NCBI RefSeq assembly: GCF_000471905.2
Contig: NW_006500356.1
Coordinates: 3,271,603-3,335,602 of the forward strand
Origin: Amborella trichopoda
Lineage: Eukaryota; Streptophyta; Magnoliopsida; Amborellales; Amborellaceae
Length of the DNA stretch: 64,000 nucleotides
Reading direction: 5' to 3'
The translations under genes and the position numbers were made by a program. The notes beneath the pieces are model-generated. The model was not told the DNA's origin and ran no database searches. It saw only the letters and a list, made by a program, of their open reading frames with translations. This document shows positions 1-12,275 of the stretch, piece by piece. Numbering within the stretch: the first letter of the stretch is position 1; the number at the start of each line of letters is the position of its first letter.

Positions 1-256
1 TAGAGAGAGAGAGAGAGAGAGAGAGAGGTGCATGTGGAAATAGCACTTAGGTTCCCATGCAGGTCAGTTATTAATAGTTATTTATTGTCATTGTGGCCAC
101 CCATAAATGTTTTTTACTTTATTACATCTCTGTAACTTGTGATTGGTAAATTGAATATCTTATGATAAAATTTATATGTCTTTGATGGGTTACCTTGATT
201 TTCTTGCCTAACCTGTTACTATTATTAGATGGACTCTTTCTTATACAAAGAAACGT

Positions 257-500
257 GGTTTAATTCATTAGTTTGTTACAGGTTCGACTGTTTCTTTAAC
301 GGTTGAAAACATTGAATGAGTCTTTACCAGGTTACAGTTGAATAAATGAATTGAATTCCTGGTTTTCCATCATATTTTAAGGTTTAATTCACTAGTTTGT
401 TATAGGGTCCCCTGTTTCTTTGTTGAAAACATTGAATGGGTTTTACCAGGTTAAAGTTGAATAAATGAATTGAATTCCTGGTTTTCCATCATATTTTAAG
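257..500. repeat. 124-bp tandem duplication, two copies
   Basis: GGTTTAATTCA/CTAGTTTGTTA starts at 257 and again at 381. Both copies run through GAATTGAATTCCTGG and end at CATATTTTAAG. They differ by a few substitutions and one short deletion near 420. It is non-coding. Confidence 0.85.
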
Positions 501-3500
501 GGTAAGAAAAGCATGACAATGTTTACATATTTATACGTCTTTCATAACTTTATTCAAAAAAAGAAAAAATGTCTCTGATTCATATAATACAGCAGCTTCT
601 TTGAATTCGAATCTGAATACAAAATTATCTCTGTAAAGCTTGGTGCTTGATTATTTATTTGTGGTTGTTAATGTATAAATGGTTATCACTTACCAATGTC
701 AATCAATGTTTTTTTTCCTTGAAAATTTTAGGGTGCAGATATAGTCATGATATATGCTCATTGAAATTCTTCAATTTTCAGCTGGGGCAATGTGGGACCT
801 CAACGCTACTTTAGAAGTGTATATTTGTTCGTTCTATTTTGGCCTCATGGTGTGACCTCTTCATCTTTAGTCCTTATTAACCCAACTCCCAAGTAACTTC
901 CAAGCCTATTTCCTACAAAGAAAGAAAAAGAAAGTCTTTTGATATTGGAGGTTTTGTTTCAGACACATTTCTACTTTGTTAACAGTTGTAAGCCTCCTTA
1001 TGTGGAGGAGACATGCCGATTTCTATACTTGTATTGTGGTTTAGGCTTGAGGTATGGCTTTTAATTATCAAAACGATGAGTTTCGTAATTAATGGATAAA
1101 TCAGTGGTTTCTAGATTTCCAGGTTAGCAAACCAGGGAAATTGAAGACAATAGATTTATCCGGTTTTCATAGATAGGTCACCAAACATGGGTTCCTAGCT
1201 TCCAAATGACAGTTTTCTACTACCACCTTTATTGGTGTGTATTTATAGAGTTTTCTTGTACTGATTTGTTGGTAGAGATTGATTTTAAGGTGGGTATCTC
1301 CAGTTCTTTTACAGAGGATTTTGGTACTGGTTAATTTTGAGGGAAGATTGACCTTTTTCCTGTTGTGTAGATTTAACAGTGTTAGAGTCAGGTAAGTGGC
1401 CTTTTTGTGTTTTTGAGTTGCATCACTGGACCACATGTCAACTATTTTATATTTCTATTTAACTTTTGATAAGACTTTATTAGCCAATTTGCAATTTTTG
1501 ATCGTTCAACCACTTTTGCTCATTTTACGAAATTGAAACATTCAGTTAGAAGAACCTGTTGTCAATGGATTCAACAACCTGCAGATTTGAGGAAGTCTTC
1601 AGTCATCTGAGTGCTAATAAGTTCTTGTTTAGCTTGAGCCCATTAAGAATCTATGATTTTTAATGGCCACACATAACACTTCAGCACATCGACCTGTTCA
1701 CCAAGATGGAATGACCATAACTTTCTGGCTTAGAGTTTTCCTCTTTACATTAGATGTCACTGTTGGTCTTGATCTATGTGGAAATCCATGACGGAGGTTA
1801 GAACCTCTTTGATGTACTTCTACTGTTGTGAATCCCTGGAAAGCAGGTCTCCGTAACATCTAATGATCGCCATTGTATCTCGCAGCCTCTCTTGCTATAG
1901 GTGTCTCATATGAAAAGTATGACCATTATTTTCTTTCTATACTCCATATTGTTGCAAACAAAGTGGCTCATCAATGTAATGAAATTCATTTCTGACTGGA
2001 AGGTAACAACACTGACCCTGCGCTGATGTCTCACTTGAAATATTCACCAATCCAAGAGCCTTTCAGGAAAAATTTCAAAAAAAAGAAGAAAAAAAAGGGT
2101 TTAGACTCATGCCTCACTTGAAAATATTCATAAATTCCTATGCATAATAAAAAAAGAGATTCCTTTCTAGCTCCTTTTCATCCTACTCCTTGCCTGATAA
2201 ACTGTAGAAAGAAGTTCCTTGCAACAGTCATCTACTGATCTGCTGTGCAATAGAGTGCTACAATAAGAAAAGTAAAAACATCTAGAGAGGCTAAAATAAA
2301 TTTATTCATACTCCGAACCCTCTCAAGAAGCTCTTTCAAATAATTGTATGAAACCTGGCAAAACCAGTGTGGTCAATCGGTACAACTTCTTTTGTGATAT
2401 TTCAAATGCATGACTGTAAAAGATTAGAATTGGAAGGGTCTATGTCTGATGAAATAGAAATAAAGGACATAACAACTGAATCCATGATAACAATGAATGA
2501 AGGTAATCTGGTTCAACAGGACTTTTGTTTTTTTTTATTTTCTGTTGTATATCTTTAATCCAGTAGTACGCAGAATTGCAGACTGTAAATGCCCAAAGTT
2601 GAAAATGGAGGTCACCTGTAATTAATATTCTGTGGAAGCAGATCCAGTTAAGAGAGTGTGGGTCCGAATGATTGAGGAGAACAAAGAATTATCAATACAG
2701 AGCTTAATGTGTAACTGTTTTGAAGGTTGAAGTTCACAAGATTCTAATTTGTATCCCTCTACATCAGAATTTACCCTATGATCAACATGTGTTTTATGAA
2801 TTAGTATCTAGGACTTAGAGTTCGTCCTGGCAATGGGCTGGACTGTCCAGCCTGGGTAAACTTGGGCCCAGGTCAGGCAGTTCATGGCCCGACTGCCCAG
2901 CCCGGCCACATATAAAGGAAGGCCCCCAGCACAGCCTGGCTGGCCCTGCGAATGGCTGGGTCCTATACTAACATGAGTTTTTCTGTTTGGTTACCTTAGC
3001 CACATTGGGCACGTATCAACATACATACCATATTCTTTTAGATTGTTCTCTTGTCTATCGGCCATGATTACATAATTTAGAGGCTTGACCTTCTTTTTTG
3101 TCTTTTAGTTGACAGATGTGAACTTTGAAAATGTCTGGAATATTTAGAATATTTATGGATTCAGCCAATTAAGGTATAATTGATTATTTCTTGCTACTTG
3201 TCATGAAATGCAATATTAGTAAAACATTGCTGGTTTTGGTTGTCTCTTCATAATATAGGTGCCTCCCTGAATGCTTTTCTTCATGGCATGAGAAATCCGA
3301 CGGTCCTTATCTGTGTAAGACGTTGACAGGCGTACCTGTCTCCATGTAACATAGTCTGCGTCAGGGCCTGGGCCAGGTCTCTGGCCTGTCTGTCTGTACC
3401 ATGTCAGGGCTGACCTGGTGTGTTGCCAGGCCCACTTAGAGTATGTGAATTATTTGGAGGACCTAGAAGAATATCTTGAGGAAACAAACTTATGATCAAT

Positions 3501-4307
3501 TGGAAGTTAACTTTATCAGGGGAAAAAAAACTTACGATTAATCTTTGAGTTTAAAGAAAAACAATAGAAGGATCTCAATAACATTTCATATTTGACCACA
3601 TGCCTCATCGAAAGAAAAAATGGGACCCGTATATGCTTATCTGAATTTACTATGGCTGTTGAATGTTAGCCATCTTAGTAACAATTGGAAATATGTCTCA
3701 AGATATGTGCAGATATCAGTGAATATACACCAGAAAGATCATTTGATTGCCTGGGGTTTGAGATCCAGGAGAATATAGGTTGAAAAGATAAGAAAGCAAG
3801 GGTTATGAACCTTCTCCGAATTTTATAGTTACCCAGGTGGTTTTATTTCCTCTTCTAGCCATGAATTGCATCTGTTTAAGTGATAATACTTGGAAGGATT
3901 GATATTGCAGAGCTTTTCCGGTAAAGTTCTAATATGATTTTAACTTCCAACTTTATTTATAGGACTTTGATTAGGTTTTGTGTATGTAGCTAATTAGATT
4001 CTCAATGTACTCCTAAGAGTTTTTAAATGAGTTTGGTGATGTAAGGAAAAGCAGTTAAAAGTTGAGGAAAACCAGCTAAGAGTGACGAACTTTTCGTATC
4101 TGAACAAACAGCTTTGCAATGTTTATAATTAGAGTTCAATACCTATAATAAATTGACTCGTGTAACTTCCTTGAAATTCATTTTAACATGATCTTTGGTG
4201 GGAGAGCATGAACTATGTCAACGATACGTTTAACTGATATTTTGGCAACTTTGATTTCTTTCTCGTAGTAATGAAAACAATCTGCACTGCAATACATGTC
4301 AGTGAAA

Positions 4308-4685
4308 TTAAGAAGGGACAAAGTAGAGAACATACATGGATATCTTAGACCTCTGTTGAGCTTCCTTGTAATCTCTTTTGGTAAAACAAAAAACAAGTAA
4401 ATCGAATATACAATAAAACTTAAACAATTTGAGCAACTCATCCAAGTCACCATAAGTCTTCCATGTGGCTCGGCTGAGGCTTGAAGAACCTGAATCATGA
4501 TGTTTAATGACTCGATTTCTTCCTGATCTGGTTATACTCCTGTGATCAGAGTTACTCGCTGGAAATGATCCTGTTTGAACTGCTACTAAACCTCCCAAAT
4601 TATCTATCATCAAACGCCCTGTTCTTGTCTGTGGTCTAAAAAGTATACTTCGTTCAGTGCTCAACCCAGTCCCAAGCTTAGCCAA
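4308..4685 (-). CDS. Unrecognised ORF, possible exon
   Basis: A 125-codon open frame on the minus strand. Its first ~80 residues look coding-like in composition: rich in Ser, Arg, Thr and Gly, with a TGRLMIDNLGGLVAVQTGSF stretch followed by a Ser/Arg-rich segment and LSRATWKTYGDLDELL. The last ~40 residues are hydrophobic and look like translated intron. I do not recognise the family and see no partner exons nearby. It may be an orphan exon, a gene fragment or a chance ORF. Confidence 0.25.
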   Translation of the reverse strand: MAKLGTGLSTERSILFRPQTRTGRLMIDNLGGLVAVQTGSFPASNSDHRSITRSGRNRVIKHHDSGSSSLSRATWKTYGDLDELLKLFKFYCIFDLLVFCFTKRDYKEAQQRSKISMYVLYFVPS

Positions 4686-5439
4686 ATAACCGAGTGTTTG
4701 AGTAAAAGAAAAAGATATTCATAGAATTCCTCTCTTAAACTTACTTTTAAACTCACTCTTTAAATAATGCTTTTAATCTTTGTTATAAAATCTGTCCACA
4801 AATATCTCTTTTCTTGTAGGTTCTTCACTCTCTTTTTCTCTGATTCTTGTTTGCTTTTTCCAATTTTGAATAAAACCTTTTCCTCAAGCCTCCCATGCTG
4901 AACGACATCTGGGGATCTTGTTTCAATTGCTTAACTTAACTTTCCCTTGATTACATGGATATGATTGTATTGGAGTTGATTTGAATTATTTCTTTATTCT
5001 CCATGGTTGAGAACAATGCCTTGGATTACATTTGGTTAGGAATCTGCATGTAGACCAGCTAGAGAGGGGTTCTACTTTGTTGGAGATCTGTTTTTGAACT
5101 CTGACATACTCACATTCCCCAAATTGAAAAAAAGATAACTATTGGAAAGTTCATGTATGATGTGCAATGAATGTGTTTATCGGTCAAGGTCCTGCATATC
5201 TTTTTCCATGCATTGTTATCATTCTTGGAATATAGTTTCTGATTTTTTATCTGTCATCTGCTTCTGATATAAGCTTGGATTATGAGAGGCTTATAAACGG
5301 TTGGGCTTCGTACTATTGGTGGTATAAATAGTGTGATTGATACATTAACTTGTGAAAGTAGCTTGCGGTGATTGGAAATTTTAGGCAGTCATGTGCCGAA
5401 AACTAGTGCATTCTGGTTTACAATTTTCTGTCTCTACAG

Positions 5440-7743
5440 GTAATATGTCCCCCTCCAAAGCCTTGGGAACGTATGCAGAGCTCAGCTGGACTGTCACCTT
5501 TTAAGCCTCCTGCTCCTGGCCGCACAGCTGATGTTGTTGCGGCTTCTGGCACTGCTAAACCTGGAGTTCCAGTTGCTCAATGGAATCCTGTTATGAATGG
5601 AAATCCTGCTGGAAGGCCTCAACCTAGTAGGGCTTGGGAGCAGAACAGAAACAATTGTGGTAGTGAACATCAATTTTGATTCTGGATTTTGGCTCATAAA
5701 AACGTCTCTTGCTTCTTCAATAAGTGCATCTAAAAATATTTTTGTCATGAATGATTCTTGGTCAATGCAGAATACGGAGCAAATATGAATTACAATCCTG
5801 GGTATGGCCCTCCATCACCCCCAAGCTTTTGGATTTTCGTCCTTCGAGTGGTAAGGCTGTTATTCTGATATCTGCTGCAAGATTTGGTTCTCCTTGTATG
5901 AATTCTATTTATAATCATCTTATGATAATTATGGCATTGGGTACCTTTAGTTTTAGTAAGTGATACTAACTTATGAAATCTGGGGAGTGATAATATGTTT
6001 TAGTAGTTCTTAGTTGATTAAAATACTCCTGATCGGATACACATTGTTAGCCATTTCCATGGTGTAATTGTATATCTCTTCTGATGGCACTCACATGGCT
6101 GGTTATTGTGTAGTGAAAATACTCGTGGCTAGTTATTGCATAATGGGAATGCCATGGAAGAAGAATCTTTGGCCGCTATGTTAAGGAGGCCAGATGGGAA
6201 AGTTAAGACGTTTGCTCTTGTGGCTGCCTCCATTTGGTGGCAATCCCATCTTGAACCACCATTTCCATGTTTTGAGAGCTTAACCGCAACCATGATTCTT
6301 TGAAGAGAACTTCGGAACATGCTTTCCTCAAGTTGGGTATTGTTTTAGACATAAGACAGTCTCAGGGTCCATGAGTAATGGCTCATGATAGGAGGATCTA
6401 AGGTGCTTAAGTTTTGTTTGACGTTGTAGGACCTTTTAGAGCACAGTATTCTCTTACAGCCTTTTACATCATAGACGTTTCACGTGTTTGATGTTCAATG
6501 AGAAGGAAACATTAACCATCATCTGCTCATCCATTATTCACTGGCCGCTTCAATATGGGCTTCAATGCTACAAACTTTCGGCTTGTAGTTGGATATCAAT
6601 GGGACCGTGGTTGGCTTGATTGTTGGCTGGGCTGTGGATTCTGTCCATTTTAGATGCTACATTGTTATCCTTGGGATTTCTGGAGCATTTGGAGAGAGAG
6701 ATACAACTACATTTTTAGACAGAATAAATCTTCCGTAGTGACTTCGAGGGAGATCATGTGTAGGATACTGATCTCGTGGGCCTTTGTTGATTTTGAGTCA
6801 AGGGTTTCAATGCGGTGGGCCGGTTTTATGGGTGAAGGCATGTGGTTCTTTAATGCCTGACAATACTTAGGTCGACAATTTGATAGATACTGTTGTAGGA
6901 CCTATTCCATCATGGTTGAAGGTTCACTTTGGGACTCCCAAAGAGAGATGCTTATATCTGTCGAACCATTAGGGGTGCATTATGTGGCTATTACTTAGCT
7001 TGGTGTTCTTGTCACTAGTCAATCACTGATTCCATTACTTGTGTACGGCTTGCCTCAATGTTATCAGATGCTTAGTGAACGAGTCATTAGGTTCCTGGCG
7101 AGTGGTGCATTTTATGGGTGGAAGTGTTCGTTATGTACTGATGTACTGTTAATGCAGTGCCATTCTTGGGTGTTTCGTGGGTTGCAACAAGGAATTACTT
7201 GCTCTTTTGTTTGCTTTGTAAAATATTCATAACTGTAAAAATTGTTAAAATTTATGGATCATGAATCTGGGATGCTTCTGTATGTGCTTTTGGATGATAC
7301 TGTTGTCTTTGACTTCATTGGTCGAATTTATCAGAATAGCTATGCCTTCCACATGTTCATGTCTGGGCTCCTTCAGGTGATTCTTCTTTTTCTTTTTCAC
7401 CTTAGTTATCCCTTCATTACCTTAATTATTATCCTGTGCTCACATTACTTTGCTTGTTTCCAAGTTTTAACTTGTCTACGACCACCTTCCCCTCCTTTCC
7501 CTCCACTTCTGAATGTCTGTTGCAGATATTGATTGCTCAGGGGTACTGTATGCTTAGCTTGCGAGGTTTGTATTTAGGTTGCTCGGGATTAGAACAAAAC
7601 CAAGTAAGTTCATTCAACCTGGACCCCAGGGAGCACTCCCTGGCCTCAATGCTCAAGGAAACAACTCTTTTGGAGCAACAAAATTCAACTCCAACTATAA
7701 AGCACTTGAAAGTGTTTGGGAAAATAACACGAAACGAAGTTGA
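5440..7743 (+). pseudogene. PEX13: PEX13-like peroxisomal membrane peroxin, pseudogene
   Basis: Four exon-like blocks match plant PEX13, the peroxisomal membrane docking protein for PTS-receptor import. Block 1 (5440-5659) carries PPPPKPWER, FKPPAPG, ASGTAKPG and SRAWEQ. Block 2 (5771-5850) carries PPSPPSFWIFVLRV. Block 3 (7302-7376) carries FIGRI and AFHMFMSGLLQ. Block 4 (about 7526-7743) carries LARFVFRLLGIRTKPSK and ends KALESVWENN. The splice sites of blocks 1-2 and the phases fit. The gene looks dead. The start lacks an in-frame ATG (the ATG at 5444 is in another frame). The roughly 80-residue Gly/Tyr-rich middle is reduced to about 14 residues. Block 3 has no AG acceptor just upstream and lacks about five residues (after GRI). 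Block 4 enters one base out of frame and has TAG at 7553-7555 where the family has Glu. It retains introns, so it is not a processed copy. Confidence 0.8.
6480..6860 (+). mobile_element. LINE reverse-transcriptase C-terminal scrap
   Basis: Lies in the large intron-like gap of the PEX13 pseudogene. The plus-strand reading shows HLLIHYSLAASIWASMLQTF and then FWSIWRERYNYIFRQ, matching the zinc-binding tail (zf-RVT type) of plant L1-type LINEs, with frame changes between. It is only a decayed fragment; no EN or RT core is present. Confidence 0.6.
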
Positions 7744-7857
7744 TTTCGAAATTTCATTTTTAGCAGCTGTGGGTGGTGGGTTAAGAAGTAAGAATCTTTC
7801 AGTGAAGTATGGATCCATCCAATGCTTGTCAACAAGATGAGGTTCACTTACCACAAG

Positions 7858-7985
7858 GTGCTTTTATGGGACTTGGATTGGTATCCTACAGAGAAAAGAG
7901 AAGCGAGGCGGTGCTTTTCTGGGCTTTGGATTGGTATCCTACAGAGTAAAGAGATGCGAGGCGGTGCTTTTCTGGGACTTGGTCT
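7858..7985. repeat. 53-bp tandem repeat, about 2.4 copies
   Basis: GTGCTTTT starts at 7858, 7911 and 7963. Each unit runs GGGACTTGGATTGGTATCC.. to GCGAGGCG, just downstream of the PEX13 pseudogene. Confidence 0.85.
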
Positions 7986-9092
7986 TTTGTTGCTTTGAGG
8001 AGAGGAGTGGGTGATGTGTGTTGGTAAATTCTGTGTCATGAAACTTGGTACTCATAGTGACCCATAGCTTTTCATATAGAGTAATACATTTTTTTAAAAC
8101 TCTACTAGAATAGGGAGATCAACATATAATTGAAGCTGCATGTTGCTTGTCAATATTCATTTTGTGAAAAAATTCATATTCTTGAAGTGGCAGTTTGGTG
8201 GTCTCAAGCATTTTGGTCCTGTTTGATTCCTTGTTGAAGATATCAGTTAAGTGTCTTTCCACTCTCCATCTGGTTTAAGTCCTTGAGTCACAAACCAGCT
8301 TTGATCGCAAACGTCCCATCTACTCATTGTGAGGATGGATCAAGTGTTTGTGTAGTTTTGAGTATGGAGCTCCTCTAGCATGTGTGATTCAGTCAACTTT
8401 TCATCAGACAATGTCCTTTGTTTTCTTGCACCCTCTAGGTTGTCCGCTCCGCCTACAAGCCCCTCCCCATATCGATTGCTCCCTTAGAGGATAACGAAGA
8501 ATACAAGAAACATGTTTGATGATTTTGCCTCTCATAGCTACATTTGAAAGGCCGTTACCATTTTTCTGTACATAACTGATTCATTTCAAATTCCCATGGG
8601 GAGTAATGGAAAACACAAGAAAAACAGTTTGATCGGCAACCAAAGTTGAGCATACTACGATCTTCATGTTTAAATAGCCCCATATATCAAGGGAGGAAGG
8701 GTAGTAGCCAATAGTGAGAAGGGGCACCGTCCCATCTGGATGGGCAGAATGGATGAGAAAAAGGTGCCATGGAGAGGTGCTTTGTCACCCAAGAGAAACA
8801 AAAAGAGCTGCCCGCCCCGCCCTCGGAATGGTACTACAAGGCAAGTCGTCAAAGCGCCTCTTGATATATGGTATTTGTAAGTTATGGCCGTACCAATTTT
8901 AAATATTTTAAATATGACAATTATGGACTGGTCCCAATTTATGAAAAATTTATGTTGAGGTACATCGGTTTGATATTTACAGCATCGGACTGGGATTTTT
9001 TATAAAAATACCCTGATCTTTTCTTCTCCTATTTTGTCCCTCGGTCGGAGGTTGAAAACATCAAAGTATTTTTTTATTTTATTTTGGAAAAA

Positions 9093-10051
9093 TTACATAC
9101 ATATGCATTATAGTTTTCATTATTACGGCTGTACTGAATAGTTTTTTTTATTACTTTCATGTCCGTTTTTTCATGTCAAAACGGAAATTTAAAAAAAAGA
9201 CGACTTTACCATTTTTTGGATGTTGAACAATCGACGGTTGTTCAAAAATTGAAAACGGGGCCAATTTCGATTTTTGAATAATCATAAATTTAAAATTTTC
9301 GGTTCTTTAAGAGCTGAAATCTTTTTTCTCTCTTGTGAGTCTGCGTATCTTCTCTCTACCATTCTCTCTACATTACTTGGATAAAAATAGTTTTTTTTTT
9401 TAAACTCTCTGTATCCCTTTCACCGAGTTGTTTTTTTGGTAAGTTCATAATCTTTGAGATTTCTTCTAAATTTAGGGTCTCAAACCAGCTGTTCCCTACT
9501 GATTTCTCCTAATCTTCTAATCTCATAATCTGTAAGATTTCTCCTAAATTTAAGGGCACAAACTAGTTGTTCTCTTTTGATTTTATCGGATAACTATGAC
9601 TTCAGAGAGGTAAAGAAAATACGTCACAAGAGAGAAAACATTTTTGGGTTCTTGAAGCAATCGAAAATTTAAGGTTTTATCAAGAACCCAAAATTGATAT
9701 ATCTATATGATAAAAGATCATATCTGTAACGTTTGCTAAGTTTTTTTTTATGATTCTGCAATAAATCCGCTGGATACAAAATATGTCTCTCGTGATTAAT
9801 TAATTAGTCTTTCTCATATGAATATGAATCGGTTTTTTTTTAATCCTTATTTTTTGTCATACATTGAAATTGGTGTATTTTTAGTTTGTGAACAACCAAA
9901 AATACTTTGAATTTGGTTGTTCAACAACCAAAAAAAGGTAAAGTCTTTTTTTAATTTTTTTTTTTGATATGAAAAAAACAAACATGATGGTAATAACCAA
10001 AACTATTCGGTAGAGCCATAATAATGGAAACTATAACGGATATGTATGTAT
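9093..10051. mobile_element. Non-autonomous element with ~135-bp terminal inverted repeats
   Basis: The left arm 9093-9230 (starts TTACATACATATGCATTATAG) reads as the reverse complement of the right arm 9917-10051 at roughly 80% by eye. Shared landmarks are the CATTATTA..GGCT..AC.GAATAG block, the AAAGACTTTACC block and GTTGAACAA. The ~690-bp centre has no ORF of note but has an internal direct repeat (about 9447-9505 and 9522-9580, CATAATCT.T..GATTTCT). Long inverted repeats without a transposase suggest a Mutator-like MITE or a foldback element. I could not define a target-site duplication because the flanks are T/A-rich. Confidence 0.6.
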
Positions 10052-10128
10052 TTTTTTTTTTTTTTAATTTTTTTGAAGTATAGGGACTACTACAAGGTTT
10101 GGATTCTCGTACCGCCTTATATTTTATA

Positions 10129-10470
10129 GGGTGTGGTTTGCATAAGGTTGCAACCTTAAACAACTAAAGTAATACTTTGTCATGAGATGAAATTTTGGTG
10201 CAGAAAATTGTGAGAATCTATTTTTATGTTTGGTTATAAGCATTTAAGCTCTAAAACTGGTTTAAATCAAATAGATCTATAAATGCATGAAAATCTTAAA
10301 AATTGACATACCAGGGTATATGCACTAGTTTTAAGACTTGAAATCTCTTTTTTTTCTCTATATCTATGCATCTCAATGTCAAGATGATCGATTAGATGTT
10401 TTTGGATATCAAAATAACGTGTTTCAAAAGATTTTCGAGGTGGGTGACAATCTTATGTAAACTTTTTTCT
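10129..10470. repeat. R1 repeat family copy (GGGTGTGGTTTG end)
   Basis: Starts GGGTGTGGTTTGCATAAGG, followed by TTGCAACCTTAAACAA and an interior shared with the copies at 27613, 28987 and 34630 (AAATCAAATAGATCTATA, GACTTGAAATCT, ATCTCAATGTCAAGATGATC). The far end is not clear. It abuts the long-inverted-repeat element. Confidence 0.55.
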
Positions 10471-10487
10471 ACTTTATACTTCTTTTA

Positions 10488-10729
10488 GGGTATGTTTGAT
10501 AAGTAGAAGTTCCTGGAAGTGGGAGTTAAATGTCCCACTTCTATGTTTGATATTACTATGTGGAAGTTATAAAGTGGATGGGCAACTTTCTATGCAGCTT
10601 TTTTTTAGTGTTAAAATGTGTTCATTTTTTTAAGCCCTCTCTTCCATAAAAAGAGATAGAAGAGCAGTCTTCCATAATTTGTGGGAGAATCCTTTCTACT
10701 CTCAAAAACTTCAGGTATGAAACACACCC
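10488..10729. mobile_element. Tourist-like MITE, 242 bp
   Basis: Begins GGGTATGTTTGATA and ends, read on the other strand, GGGTGTGTTTCATA. It is flanked on both sides by TTA (10485-10487 and 10730-10732), the target duplication of PIF/Harbinger elements. A second copy of equal length in opposite orientation lies at 23199-23440. There is no coding capacity. Confidence 0.75.
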
Positions 10730-11951
10730 TTAAAGTACATAGTCGGATCCCCCGATTACCAACCATTATCTCCACTTTATCGAATTATGTTTTAGGTGGT
10801 CCGCTGGACCACAATGTTTTTGAATTTTTTTTATTAACGTTTGATGCCATCAGCACCGTCTTACTTTTCCAAAAATGGCGAGTCTTCCTAAGCTCGGAAA
10901 TTTGAAAACAAACTTTTAAATTGTCTATGTTTTAAATTTTTTGTGTTTTTTTAATATAGATTTTATGATCATGGTGCTTGAAATTTGGATAAAACAATTC
11001 CCCTTAGGTATGGATTTCGGAAGGATCCTGCGCTTGAGAACTTAGTGATAATTTTCGATATCAGTTTACTATCGATAGGGATTTTTTTGGGATATTATCG
11101 AGCAAGCCATTTTTATCAGAAAATTATTAGGACTTCAAAATATTATAAAAATCAATTTTTGCATTAATGAATAATTGAAACTTACCTGTTATACTTGTCT
11201 TGAATATCAGGTAGAGGCTTCATTCTATGGAGCTTTATTTGTTAACTAAAATGAGTATATACTTGAAAATTTGAGATATATGGAGCACCTAGTAAACAAT
11301 TGGAAGATGGAAAAGAGTGGGAGATCACCGAACCATAGCATAGGGATGGTTTACATGGTTCATAACTACTCTTGTTATTACATATCCAGCAAACATTTAG
11401 ATCCCGTCTCTATCCAAAATTTTCTGGTTCACCCCAACATTACGATCTAGCTCTATCCAAAATTTTCTGGTTCACCTCAATATTACCCACTTGTATGATT
11501 GTTGCTGAGCAGTTTTTGGATATCAAATGAGCCTCCCTCGAATGGTAATCTTAATATAGCCGATTTAAATGGGAATTCAAAGGGAAATTTTCCATGAAAA
11601 AATATTATATATCTAGATAAAAAAAGTTTGGCAAAAGGAGAATAAAAAAGTTTAGCATCGTTGTGATATAATTGATATATTAAAAAATACTTATATTTTT
11701 GGATGGTTGGACCTTCATGGATTCATGCTCTTCCACTTGGGCATTTATCATAAAAATAAATAAAAATTCGATTCCACCATTGTGCTCTATGCTATATCTT
11801 CATTCACTGTGAGTCACCATATCTTTTCTCACTGGTTCCATCCAAAGCTTTTTAGGCATTATTTTGCTCTTTTAAAGCTTTCCACTTGAACCAAATCGTC
11901 TCTCGGGATCACGTAAGCATAATTTCCCTCATCTTATTACTTATTGAAGCT

Positions 11952-12275
11952 TAGGGTGGCAATAGGCCGAGTGGCCCGGCTAAAAAATTACGGTTTGGGC
12001 CACAAAATGTGGCTTGAGGTCTGAGCAACCATGGCCCGAGGGTATGATGGGTTGGGCATGGGCCATGATCAACCTGGTTTGGCCTAGCCTTGCCCTCTTT
12101 TTTTCTTAGTTTTTTTTTTTTTCTATTTTTTCTTATTTTATTTGGCCTAGCCTAGCTTGGCTGAGCTCTGATAGGGCTAGGGTAGGGCTATTTTGCCCCT
12201 GTTAGGGTTGACCCGGCCCTATGAGAACTAGGGCCAGACTCAGCCTGTGGCCAGCCCGAATTGGAGCCACTCCTA
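11952..12275. mobile_element. GC-rich hAT-like non-autonomous element
   Basis: Starts TAGGGTGGCAATAGGCC and ends ..GGAGCCACTCCTA, so the ends are imperfect inverted repeats (TAGG(G)GTGGC). The interior is rich in GGCC/GGGCC words, unlike the AT-rich flanks. Similar composition and ends occur at 56229-57093. No clean target duplication is visible here. Confidence 0.5.

Larger units (their letters stand above)
1..5439. other. Region without a confident gene
   Basis: AT-rich DNA with scattered short ORFs and no recognised protein family. It holds a GA dinucleotide run at 2-28, a 124-bp tandem duplication (257-500), two GC-rich patches of GGCCCG/CAGGCC type (about 2820-2960 and 3340-3440) and one minus-strand ORF (4308-4685) listed separately. 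It could include promoter or intron sequence of a gene outside the window, but nothing here shows that. Confidence 0.6.
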
